DNA of 64,000 nucleotides from Aphidius gifuensis (taxonomy: Eukaryota; Arthropoda; Insecta; Hymenoptera; Braconidae): positions 5,394,001 to 5,458,000 of the forward strand of contig NC_057793.1 in assembly GCF_014905175.1 (NCBI RefSeq), read 5' to 3'. The position numbers and the translations under genes are program-made. Under the pieces are notes generated by a model. That model searched no databases. It was given only the letters and a program-made list of their open reading frames with translations, and was not told the origin of the DNA. Below, piece after piece: positions 49,491 to 61,814 of the stretch. Each line of letters begins with the position of its first letter. Position 1 is the stretch's first letter.

Positions 49491-52400
49491 TTGCAATTTT
49501 AAAGTTCCAAACAGTATGGAATGAAGGATGATGAAAAAGAAAGCAATTTTTAGGATTAAGTTCAATATATGGAGTCATTGAAGAAGGGTGAGTCAGACTA
49601 ATAAACCCCTTGTTTCGTTGCATATGATTTTTTTTTTTAAATCTTTCACTTTTGCACCACATGATGTCAACATAATTTTTTTTACATAGAATAATAATTG
49701 ATAATTATATAAACCACTTATACATCATTAATTTGACAATTAACAATATTATTTTCTTTCAATAATAATTCATGAAATTTGTCATATGTCAAAATTTTAT
49801 TTTAACTTTTAATATAAGTTCATAGTGTATAGTCTAGTTGATGATTTTATTGAGAACGATGAATCATGATTTTTTATCCCTCGTGTTGCCATCAAGTGAA
49901 GCAAAAATATAAGCATCAGCTGTAGCATCTGTAAAATTTCTTGAAGGGTGATTTTTAAAAATCTCTTATCTATATCTCGAATAATAAAAATAAAAAAAAA
50001 TCATCAAATTAAAAAAAAGAAAAAGAAAAAAACAATGTTTATACAAAATTTATGAAAACTTATTTTTCGTATAAATTTAGATAATTGAAGGAAGCGATTT
50101 AGAGAGATAATAAAAAGGCGAAAGCACGTGCTTTTGCTCAGAGTTAAAATGGAAATAAAAAAAAAAGTTTCTTTGTGATTGGGTTGGGTGTATATAAAAC
50201 TGACATAATGGTTTCTGAGGAACATGTTATTTCAAGACCATGTTGTTGGTTTGAAGAGGTTAAATATTGTTCTTTTTTTTTTTTTTTTTTTTTGAAGGGT
50301 TTGAATTTTTTTTTCTGACTTGCGTTGGTGTTGTCGTTGAACTGGTTGTAATAAAATTATCATTTATTCGTACATAAAAGAGAGGGAGTTAAACGCCCAG
50401 TGCAAACGAGACAAAGACAAAACGAGAAAGACAATAATCAGACAAGTAAAAGAGAGAAAGTCAGATAACTGCTTCAAGTTCGATGCAAATATTCCGACTG
50501 ATGCATTATGCAGGAGGGTAAACTATTAGAGTATTTTATATATATACATGTTTTGTGTACTATATAAAATTGAGTCTCAAAATGCAACTAGACGTACTAA
50601 ACGATGGTTGCATGTTTTTGTGTCTCTGTCGTTGTATTTTAATGTATTCGTTTCGGATGGTTTGTTGCGTTGAAAAGTCTTGGGTTAAAATGGCATCTTC
50701 ATGCTGAATTATATGCATAAACCAGCTATAGCATGATGAATATTTTGACAATTTCAGAGGGTGCATACCTTATGGTATTGTTAAAATACACTATGTCTAT
50801 TTTGAATACTTAATAATTAATTAATCAATTTTTTTTTGTATCAAATATTTTGCCTTTTTTATTCTCATTATTTTTTTTATTTTAAAGTAGTTTATCTCGT
50901 CAAGAATTTAGCCAATGTTTTACAAACCACACATATCTCTCAAAGTGGTTACTGCCATTGGCTAATGAAAGACTTCTTAACCCTTCAAAACTACTAACCG
51001 TCAGTTTGACCATCACAACCACTACTTACCTATAGAGATTCAGGCACTTTGAATATTCAAATTATGGATATTTTAGGGATAAACTAAATAACCTATTTTA
51101 GGAAGTGAATAAATTATTATTTTGAATTTGTAGTTTGTAATTAAATAATTTGTATAGCAAATTAATTATTAATTTTATTAATAAAAATAACATTAATCAT
51201 TATGGATAATTTACATTTCTCCAAATAATAATTATTATTTTTATTATCAATTATGATAATCAACATCATAATTATCTTTATAATTAGAGAGAGAAAGAGT
51301 TTTTGAAATTTTGCGATTTCCAAACTTTCTTGTTATGTATACATCTCGTTCGAAAACAGTCAAATTTTCATTCTCAATTAGTGGAAAATGATCTGACTCG
51401 GGTTTCATTATTATACCAACCCCAAATGAATGCTCACAGTGTCATATATGCAAAAACCATAGAACCATAGATAATAGTGTGTGGAAAAACACAGCGATGA
51501 TTCAAATTGCACAATTGATTCACAATTCACATACAACCCTGACTCTGTAGATGTGGATTGATTTGGTAGCATAGCTATCTAGATGGCAAAATTAGTTTAC
51601 AAAAAAGTTTTCCAACTGAAATTTCTATGCAATATAACGATTTCAAATAAAAAGTTATAGGTTTTATTTTTGGACTGTTAATGGTATCATTACGTAATTT
51701 GAAACTTCGAGGCTATAAATTATTACTAACTGGGGCAAATGAAGTGAGATAAATTGCAAATATCCATTATAATGATAAGAATAATATTTCAATAATTTCC
51801 AACTGTGATATGAAGATAGCTTGTTTCTCATTATTTGCAAACTCATCAAAATATTAAATGACCTGAAATGAAAAAAAAAAATGAAAAAATAATATTTAAA
51901 AAAAAGATTTATGATTTAAACACATGTTTTTCAGGGAGGTATATGAATATGATAATGTGTTTAAAGTGTGAGCAACTATATAGACAGAAATTGTAAACGA
52001 TAAAGCAGAAAAAAATTTGTAATATCTGTTTGTATAATATTTACAGACACAAAGTTTAAAAACTTTTTTTTAGATATATACATTTAAAACTTGCTATTTT
52101 TTAAAATTTTTTTTTCCAAGTTTTAAAATGCTTTGAGATGCTATTTCTTTCAGCACTCCTGTTGGGATTGTAAAAATCAAAATAACCACGGGGGTGACAT
52201 TTCCACGAAGAAGCTGTATTAACTTACTTCGTAGTATACAGGTTAGAGAAAGAAAGTGAGAAAGATAAAAAAAAATAAAAAAAGCTAACATCACAAAACA
52301 GAGGCCCGACACCCGTCTTTTTATAGACTAACTTACATTATTTTTTATTTTGTTTATTTGATATTTCATACGATGGGTGACTACGTTTAGGCGACCCAAC

Positions 52401-55400
52401 ACTTGCACACACACATGCTTACAGTGGAATTTGTGTGTTTTTTTTTTGCTCATGATATTGATTCCGTGATTGGTATGCTATGTATAATAATATATTTACA
52501 TTATACTGATTTCTATTTGAAAAAAAAAATGACACATGTCATCAAACGAATTGGAAAAAGGAATTATAGAAAAAATCTTATAATATCATGACGAAAGTAT
52601 TAAAAATAAGTTGACAAATCTTATTAGGTATTTCATAAGTGTGAATAAGAAAGATGTCATAATCATTTGAGCTAACAATAACGGTTGTTAGGATCTTATG
52701 CTTGTTATTCATCGAATTAGGGTCGGCCTTTAAATCTTGTCTTTTCTCTCTCTCACAATTTTTTAACTACCTGTCATCTTGTTCTTTATTTTAACTTGTA
52801 AAAAAAATACACAGGTGTATTATTGCTTGATAATATCAAATTCAAAATTATGTCTTTTTAGTAATCTTATTAAAAATTAATACTTGAAAGCAAAAATCGT
52901 ATTATCATTGTAATTTAAATTTTAATTATAATAATGTGCTTACTTAAAACTTTAAATTATTATGATAAATATAATGGAATTTTAATGATACATTTAATAA
53001 CAAGTGTAATTATACAAAGACAGATGTTTAAAATATTTTGAGATATCTTTTATTTTTTCTACTTCATTGCATTATTAATCAACAAAATCAATAAATTAAA
53101 AAATATATATATAAACAATCAAGTCAAACATTGAAAATTTATTTTTGTCTCGGCTGTAAATTAATGGAAAATAATAAATAATAATATATTGAAAAATATA
53201 ATTTAAAAAGAAATAATAACTATTTGATGGAAAAATATAAAATTTAATTTATAATATTTTTCATTTAAATGAAAATATCATATTAAAAAATACAGATAAA
53301 ATGTGATGAAAAATTACATCATTAATAAAGACATAAATATTTATATATAAATAATAAAATGTGTTTATTATTGTTTATGATTTCTTTAAACTTTACACAC
53401 GCTTGGAAATTTAATGTGATAATTTTATATATATTTATATATGTATAAGAGATGAAAATAAAGCTATTCGTTAGTTGGCCAATCGAGAATATACTGGACG
53501 AGATAATAGATGGCTAACATCACCCAGTTCGTGGCCAATGTTTATAACTATAAATTGCAAAATTGCGTGCCAAACCATCACCTTTACTTTACCTTTTAAT
53601 ATTAATAGATCCATGTGTACTGATTTATTAGCACAAATATATATAATATATTATTTTTTTCATCAGTTAAAACAGTTATACGTAAATTTATCTGAAAAAT
53701 TTTCATAATTATTATTCAAGTTTTTTTTGAAATAATAAATAAATATTCAAGTTTAGAACATTTTTAAATATCAAATTAAAAAATAAATAAATAAAGGGAA
53801 ACTATAAAAAAATAGTATCTCATTTTTTGTGTAATTTTTTTAACGGTATTAATGTCAGTGTTGTTTATAAAAAATGAGTGATAACTTGAAAACGTTCCAC
53901 ACGTTATATTAAAAAAAAATATGGCTTTTTAATATCTGGCAGTTATTTCGAAAACCCACACTTGACATTTTCCAGAATAATCCGTCAGCGAGAGATAAAA
54001 ATTTCAGTTCAACGCCCTAAAACTCTGTAAAGTCTTGTATATGTATTTAGTTTTTTATTGAAACTGTAGCCTTGATATAATGAACACCAAAGTTTCTCCA
54101 AAGCCAATGCAGTGATAATAAATTTATCAATGTAAGCTCAGTTAAATAAATTTTAAATTACATTATTCAGACATACATGTATATATATTTTGTTAGCTCA
54201 AAGTTCGATAAATGACTTACTTTAATGAAAATTTACAAATTAAATTTGGTATTTTAAAAATTTAATAATCATCCAATTTAAATAATTAAAAACCAAATGT
54301 CTATTTTATATATTTAATACATCAATATAAAGATTAAAAAAAAATATATTTTAATTTTAAAAATACATAATCTGTAATGAAATGACGTAAATAATTTTTT
54401 ATTCTCGATTATTATTAGTGCTTCAGTTCAATCACATGGAAGATTGGCTTTATCAATTTTTTTACTAAAATAATTACAAAAAGATAATTAAAAAATATTA
54501 CCAGTCTATTATTTAAGTGCTACTATACCAGTAGCACTGGAACCTCGTTAATTTCAACTGAACCGTGTGCTACGTTCAGTTAAAATAAAAAGAAGAAGAG
54601 AATTTGAAAATTATAGTCGATGTGCTTCATTAAGTATCAGTCCAGGGCCGTATGTTTTAGCTTCTTAAATATAAAGGTGAAAGGCTCGAGAACCACTGTT
54701 TGAGAGTTTGTTAGGGAGGAGTTTTGAGACATTGCAGGCCAGAAGATGAGCAGATTGCTCTCATTATCTTCCTGCAACGCGTCAACCTCTTTCCACCTTG
54801 ACTTTGTAACTTCTTTATCTCACACTCTGTCTTTCTATTATATATCTTATTACTTGTTTGATCGTGTCTTTCGTCTTTTAGTCCAGACTATATGCTAAAA
54901 TCATATAAACAACAGGCTTGACTTTCAATATATATTTTGGTAAATTTTCTAATATACACTAAAGTCTAAGATGAAATAAATTATCAACGAAAAGCCCCTC
55001 TGGGTATCACTTGGCTGTCACTTGATTAGATTTCAAGTACCACATACACACCTCTAATACTCGTCTAGAGAAAATCCTTGATGGAAAATTAATTTCTCGT
55101 TTAAAAGCTACTTATGGATAATTTATTTTTTTTTTCTTCTCGTTACCAAGAGGGTGCTAATGATATCTTAAGATAACAGCAATCGGATATCACACTATTT
55201 AGATATTAAACTGGTAAAGATAATCTTCCAGAATTTCGTGAATTAAACAAATATAACAAATAAAAATTTTAACAAATAAAAATATTAATATTACGTTCAG
55301 ATATTTTTATCAAAATAAATATAAATAGATAAAAAATATGTCATTCAATTATTTTATTAGCTTTAAAATCATAATGAAAATATGACTTGTAATTTATTCG

Positions 55401-58115
55401 ATATAAAATTAATAACCGTGACGTTTCAACTTTGTATAAATTTATCATGCTATCATTTACGGTACTTTAATGTGGATGATATTAAAGAATTGTAAATATT
55501 ATTTTATTAAACATTATAAACAACAATATTTTAGTCTTGGAGTTTTTACTTTAAAAGATAAATTAAATTCAGTATAATATTTAATACGCCAAATCAAAGT
55601 AATGCGTGAAACTAAAATCCCATAAATTATAATTAATTCATACTATAAAATTACAGCGTAAAGCCCAACCTTACACCATCATTTTTACCACCTACTTTAT
55701 TCACCTGTATTTATTTCAATTAAACCAAATGTATATTTTAAACAAGTTATTTTATTTAAAAAAAAAAATTCAAATATTAAAAATAAAAACAAAATTATTT
55801 TTCTATATTGGCACATGATGATATTTTATTTTTTAATTAATTTAATCAATTGATTTATACTTTACTTGGATATTATACTTTACGCTTTGTTATAAGTTTC
55901 CTTTCTTATTAAAATAAATGTGGAATTTCATGAAAATGTCGCAGAGGCTTTGTATGTAAGCCGATCCATAAAAGCAAAAGGAATTTAATTAGAGTTTGCT
56001 AGTTTGCTATACAAAAAAAAATATAGATGATGCTCGAGATATCGTTGATAATATCATCAATCAAATGTAAATTTTAAAATAAATTTTGGCTAATGAAAAT
56101 TGATAATTAACGATTAAAACTCTTGGAGTATTTCATATATTTATTAATGATTATTGAATGTAATCTGTGGGTAATAATTATCACAAAACAAAACACCAAG
56201 TTAAACTTGCCACTATATTTAGATTAAATAAGCCCATAAATCCATGATCTTTGATGTATACTTATCGCAATATATACAACAGCAAGAGCAACCCTGAGTT
56301 TATTGCTTATAGATATATTATCTTGACTTATCCAATATCATCAAAATTTTGAGCCAACTCTTTTGTTCTATCGTATATAACACCAAAATCAATGCTGTAC
56401 AATGAAAGCACTGTTTGCAAAGTTTTTTATTTTCTCTAGGGTGAGTTTTGCATATTACTCTTGAATATTCATTTAAGTCTTTCATGTCGTTCACTGCTTT
56501 TCAAGAATCTTGAATACTTTGTCCGCACAAATGCCACACAAATTCAGCAGCATTCCGGTGTTTATTAAAATGCTTTCTATTGGTGTGTCTCACCAACTAC
56601 TTTCTACAACAAATCAGTACATCTACATTTTTATTTTTATTATCATTATTATAATTATTATTTTTTATTTTGCATATTTATATCGTTTCTGCTGATGACA
56701 GTAATGACATATACAGCTCCAGACAGCAAACATTAAAATAAAAAAAAAATTTTAACAGATACAATTATTACAAGTTGGATGACAAATCCTCCAAGTTTTT
56801 CATCTTTTTTTGAATATATATTTAAATTTTTTGCAGAATAATTATTAAAAATTAATGTGGTAACAAATAATTATTGTGGTTTCGAAAAAATAAATTAGAT
56901 TAGAAATAAAAAGTTGAAAAATAAAAAAAAATTAATTTAGATAAATCAAATAAACAAAACACAAATAAACTTGTTATCTCAAAAGTTTATGGTATTTTGA
57001 ATTTGATAAGAAAAATACAATTTTGAAAAATTAAATAAATAAAAACATGAAATATGTAAAGCTCAATGAGCCACCACATCCCACTGGCACTTGATAAGAT
57101 TGTGAGAAAAATTAGAATAAATTAATTACGACATTCGCATTAAATATTTATCAAACATTTTGATAATAGAATACATATATAATACGTTTCAAGATAAATA
57201 AAATATATATTCATTATTCGTATAAATAATTCATCGTTTTTATTATAAAAATTACAACAAAAATGTATGACTATTAGAAAAACTCCTCAATCAAATTAAA
57301 ATCCATAATCTTGGCTACTTGTTTGTGGTTATAAAATATATAATAAGATTGATCCGCTTATCTTCAGATTGATCGAGCATTGTTCCATGACATTGATGAT
57401 CAGTCATCATCTATTTATATACATTTTAATCCTACCAAAAAAATACAAAAGTAATTATTTTTATTAATAAATATAATTGATTATTTAAATTTACAAAATA
57501 ATTAATTTTACAAATGAATTTTCGTAGCTGCAACATTGTTTTTTTCTTTCACAAACATTCATTCAGATTTTTTTGATTATAAATATTTTATTTTCTTTAT
57601 TATTTTACTTATAAAAAAAACTATAAATTTTATTTATTTATTTTTATTTATTTTTATTTATAGTAGAGATATCACAGAAATTATATGTACATTTTTAAAA
57701 AGTTTCTGTATTGTTCTATGAATATGTATAGATAAGATACTTTATGTTTTTATTTCCATTACAAACCGGGAATTCCGTAGTACGCGAGTTACATAACGGA
57801 AATAAAAATAAAAAATTTAAAAAAAAAAAAAAAACCACAGTCAACACAGTGATACTGGTGGTTGCTTGCCTACGCCGCAAACAATCTTGGTGATTCCCAA
57901 GTATTCTTCAAGTATGCAATAATGTAAACAAAAAAAAAGAAAAAAAAAAACTATCATCATTTTTTTTTTTTTTATGTATATGTAGTATCAATAATAGTTG
58001 ATTTACAATGACATAACTAACACATGTCTAGAAATTAGCTAATCATACGATGCACACATTTCAAAGTCGCGATTTATTTTTTATTTTTTTATTTTTTTTC
58101 TACAGTTTGTTGTTG
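49491..58115. other. AT-rich non-coding stretch
   Basis: No supported gene on either strand; all open frames are short and driven by base composition. Slightly GC-richer parts lie at about 50380-50520 and 54520-54900, with a purine-rich tract (AGAGAG, GACAAAG and similar) in the first. No repeat family or mobile element recognised. Confidence 0.6.
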
Positions 58116-58125
58116 TTTATTTATT
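58116..58125 (-). terminator. Candidate polyadenylation signals of the minus-strand Methuselah-like gene
   Basis: Overlapping AATAAA words on the minus strand, about 115 nt past the stop codon at 58238. Another AATAAA overlaps the stop codon itself. Confidence 0.4.
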
Positions 58126-58237
58126 TTTCTACAAATACCAACAATATAATTGGTATTTGAGCTACCATAATTAATTCTCATACAACTAGTTTATCTGATT
58201 AGCTCATTCATTCATTTCAATAAGTATTTTTATCTTT

Positions 58238-59584
58238 TTATTTTTCGTTGAATTCATTTTTTCTAGAAGAGTTTAATTTTTTCGAGTTTTCAATAACACT
58301 GATACCTTGTGCATCGCTAATTTTCTCCTTATGGCTTTGATTTTTTAATAAAAAATTTTTAATTTTCTTAATGATATTTAATCTCGCTGCCAACATAATG
58401 AGCCATACAATTGGCTGTAATAATCGACATATTTTAAGAACAAATAATTTATTTAAACATGCAAATAACATTCCAAAATACCATGGTGCACCCATCAACA
58501 TATAAAGATTGAGAAAAAGAAAATATTTTTTTTTCAGCATAATATTACGATTTTTCATGATAAATTTTGTGCTATTATGAATTTTAATAATTTTATAAGT
58601 TGTAAATATGAATAATATATTATTCAATAACAACGTTATCATTGGAAGAAGAAAAAAATACATATTTACAATTAAACTTGGTCCATTACGAAAATTTAAA
58701 TAATTTGGTTTTAAAAAAAATTCATTTGTAATATTTGGATTATAATCACATATACCAGCAATCACAACAGGTATCAATGGACCACCCCAAGAAAAAATAC
58801 CATATATAAGTAATTTTCTACTGTGTCCATCATGATTGTATCGACTTCCAGGCATCCATCTGAATCTAGTTATTGCCAGTGTCATATCAAAACAAATACT
58901 GTTTAACCAAAATACAGTAGCAATTGTAAAATACTGAAGACACAACCACAAAAAAATCATTAAATTATCATTTACATGACAGTCATTTAATTCACAGCTA
59001 CTTAAAAATTGTAACACAATGCCTTGCATCATATGACAAATATTATGTTGAACAACAGCACGACTATGAATACCACGTCCAAGTTCTGGTACAGGTAAAT
59101 AAACAAGAATAACAAAAATTCCCAAAATGACATGCATTAAATTTGTAGACATATAGGTTTTTGCACCCCAAAATACAACTGAACCCAGTCCAAGTATTGT
59201 TGAATATTGACGACGACACTTTGCAATAAATATTGTACCATTTAATGTCTCCTCAATACAAACATCATCAGGTACATAAAATTTTAAATAATCAGTACTT
59301 GTTGTTTCATATTTTTCAATAAATATCATTGATTGATTATGAAGACACTGTGATGCACTTTCTGTTTTATTTAATGTATTTAAATATGGTTCACTTGTTG
59401 ATAATTTTTTAATACATATTAAATCATCATTAAATATGTGATTATATGAACAACACTTTTTTGGAATTTGCATGTGATACAAATCTTGATACAAATTTTT
59501 TCCAACTAAAGGATTTATCATTGTTATCAAGAGTAACAAGACCGATTGTAACACAGCCATTCCAGACGATCTTTCATAAGCCAC
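58238..59584 (-). CDS. Methuselah-like class B GPCR, intronless
   Basis: 448-aa seven-transmembrane receptor in a single exon. A signal peptide is at about residues 8-28 (AVLQSVLLLLITMI). The ectodomain is short (about 29-145) with Cys44, Cys45, Cys57, Cys80, Cys109 and Cys123 and N-glycosylation sequons at Asn72, Asn83 and Asn115. Membrane segments fall at about 146-166, 176-197, 207-232, 257-277, 303-328, 354-376 and 380-402. The TM3 end WLNSICFDMTLAITRF and the TM6 motif GAPW match the Methuselah family pattern (FWLN..CFD), in which receptors bind peptide-type ligands and affect stress, feeding or development in Drosophila. The ligand here is unknown. The C-tail is Lys/Ser-rich. Met1 is used; Met9 is an alternative that would still keep the signal peptide. 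It lies head-to-head with a paralogue starting at 60439. Confidence 0.92.
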   Translation of the reverse strand: MAYERSSGMAVLQSVLLLLITMINPLVGKNLYQDLYHMQIPKKCCSYNHIFNDDLICIKKLSTSEPYLNTLNKTESASQCLHNQSMIFIEKYETTSTDYLKFYVPDDVCIEETLNGTIFIAKCRRQYSTILGLGSVVFWGAKTYMSTNLMHVILGIFVILVYLPVPELGRGIHSRAVVQHNICHMMQGIVLQFLSSCELNDCHVNDNLMIFLWLCLQYFTIATVFWLNSICFDMTLAITRFRWMPGSRYNHDGHSRKLLIYGIFSWGGPLIPVVIAGICDYNPNITNEFFLKPNYLNFRNGPSLIVNMYFFLLPMITLLLNNILFIFTTYKIIKIHNSTKFIMKNRNIMLKKKYFLFLNLYMLMGAPWYFGMLFACLNKLFVLKICRLLQPIVWLIMLAARLNIIKKIKNFLLKNQSHKEKISDAQGISVIENSKKLNSSRKNEFNEK

Positions 59585-60438
59585 TAGTTTTATCTTTGAA
59601 TGTGTACCATCTCTTAATTTTTTTTCATCTTAATTTTTTTTCTCAAGAATTTTTAATGTGTTTTACGAAGAATTATAACGTCAATTACAAAAATTACAAT
59701 TGATCAATTATATCAAGTATATAATATTTCAAGAGTTTCTGCATAAATCATATTATTCTTTTATTCATAAACAAATTAATTTTACTTTTATATATAAATA
59801 ATTATTTTTTTTCTTCCTTGTTTTAATATTTATTATTTTTTTTTCTTCATGAATATTACATTTACATAATTATCATCGTTTTTATACATACATAATATAC
59901 TATTTACTATTTCCTGAATGTGTGTGTGTGTGTTATTGTCGATTATCTTTTTTTTTTTTCATACATATGCAATTGATAATATTTCCACATACTTGCTGAA
60001 CAATTCAATCATGTGTGTGAAATAAATTTACAACTATTTATCAGATACTAAGTAAACATATATTTATTTTATTTTCAATTTTATAATATAAATGCAATAA
60101 TTAATGCCAGAAATAATATAAGGAATCATTGTTTTATTATTTAATTTTTTAACTTGAAAAAGTTAAATTTATCGTTTTGAAAAAAATTTAAAATATATTT
60201 ACAAATAATTTTATAATGTTTATTATCATAAATGTCCTCGACATAAATACATGAGTCATTCAAAAACTTTAGTTGAGTGTTGTGTGTTTCAATGTTGCGG
60301 TAGGATTTCCCGCCCATGTCAAACAAAAGTTTTTAGACGCTCGCTAACATGAAGAAGTAGTCGTCGATATTGGTTTTATTCACTTGACAACTCTCGGTCA
60401 CCACATTCATTTCAATAAACAAGAAAATAAATACCAAA
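59585..60438. promoter_or_regulatory. Shared 5' region between the two divergent Methuselah-like genes
   Basis: 854 bp, AT-rich, with a (GT)n run near 59922-59932. It must hold both promoters. No TATA box stands out in front of either gene. The part next to the plus-strand gene (about 60280-60420) is GC-richer and is a reasonable core-promoter candidate. Confidence 0.5.
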
Positions 60439-61814
60439 ATGTTTTGTATTAAATCGATTTTTTTACTTTTAATAATTATAAAAAATACAAGTGCTGTACT
60501 AATCAAGTGTTGTGATGACAACTATTATTTAAATGATAATTTCAAATGTATTAAGTCTCAAAAAAATAACACAGTAACTTTTGATAATATAACTGATGGA
60601 ACTGAATCTTCTTTCAAGCCTTGCATTTATGGTAATTCAAAATTTATTATACAATTTTATTTATTTGATTATTTAATTTCAATTTGATGAAAATTCTATT
60701 TATTTAATTTTTTTTATTGATAGATTTTATTGGCCAATCAAGTGAGGAAAAAATGTGTATGGGAATTTTAAAAAATGAAACAATTATCAAAGTGTCTTGT
60801 TTTGTTGTTCATGGAGTTACTGAAAATATCCAGTGTGATAGTTTATTGACAGTTTTAAATTTTTGGGGTGCAAAAATGGTTATATTTGCTACAATTTTTT
60901 ACACAATACCATATTTAATTTTAATTATTGTTTATGTTGTTTATTCAGATCTTAGAATTCGTGCTTATGATAAATCAGTACTGTCATTTAGTGTTTATTA
61001 TTTTGTGATTAATTGTTGTCTCGTGACTCTTGGATTATTTGAAACTTGTCATAAAATTTTACCTGCTTATGTTTATGGAATTTTTGGATTAGTTTTTATA
61101 TTTTTAGTACAACAAACTTGCATGTGGTTATTTGCAATTTGTTTTGACATTACACTTGTTATTACTAGATTTCAATGGGCACCCGGTAATGATGATTCTA
61201 AAAAAAGAAATGAAATTAAAAAATTTCGTACGTATACCGTAATTATTTTAGCTGTATCATTGATTCCAACTGTTATTACTGCTGTTTTTGAATTTATACC
61301 AATTTTGCCAAATGATTCATTTTTTAAACCAAACTTTTCAAATTTTCATGGTAAACGTAAAACATCACAGTTAATATATACATTCACGGTTCCAGTTTTA
61401 ATGCTACTAGCAAATACAATATTATTTATTTATACAACTTACAAAATGTTTAAAGTACAAAAAGATACTAAATTTTTGAATAAAAATAATGTTAAACAAG
61501 CCAAAAGCAAATATTGGGTATATCTTAAGCTATATTTAATTATGGATACACCATGGATATCTGGAACTTTGTCTGCAATTTATCCAAGTCTTTGGATGTT
61601 AAAATTTGTACGAATGATACAACCACTATTGGTACTTTATGTAACACTTCCAAAAAAAAGAGTAATTCAAGCAATTGGATGTAAAAAAAAAGTATTAAAT
61701 AAAAGTCCATCTATTCGTATGATTCAATTAACTGATAAAAAATCTTTAAAACAATTAAATGACAATGAATTGGGTTTAACAAAGCCACTTAATATTAATG
61801 AGGATGATAAATAA
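60439..61814 (+). CDS. Methuselah-like class B GPCR with one intron
   Basis: 427-aa seven-transmembrane receptor. Exons 60439-60631 and 60724-61814; the intron of 92 bp has a GTAATT donor and a TTGATAG acceptor and falls in an Asp codon (residue 65), keeping the frame. A signal peptide is at about 1-19. The small ectodomain (about 20-115) has Cys24, Cys25, Cys37, Cys62, Cys76 and Cys90 and sequons at Asn43, Asn50 and Asn81. Membrane segments lie at about 116-138, 147-170, 182-207, 234-256, 281-305, 328-348 and 354-375. The TM3 end WLFAICFDITLVITRF and TM6 DTPW align with the neighbour, as do the pre-TM1 LNFWGAK and VVFWGAK and the loop motif FFKPN/FLKPN. The two are therefore duplicates, clearly diverged in the ectodomain. 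An AATAAA word overlaps the stop codon. Confidence 0.92.
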
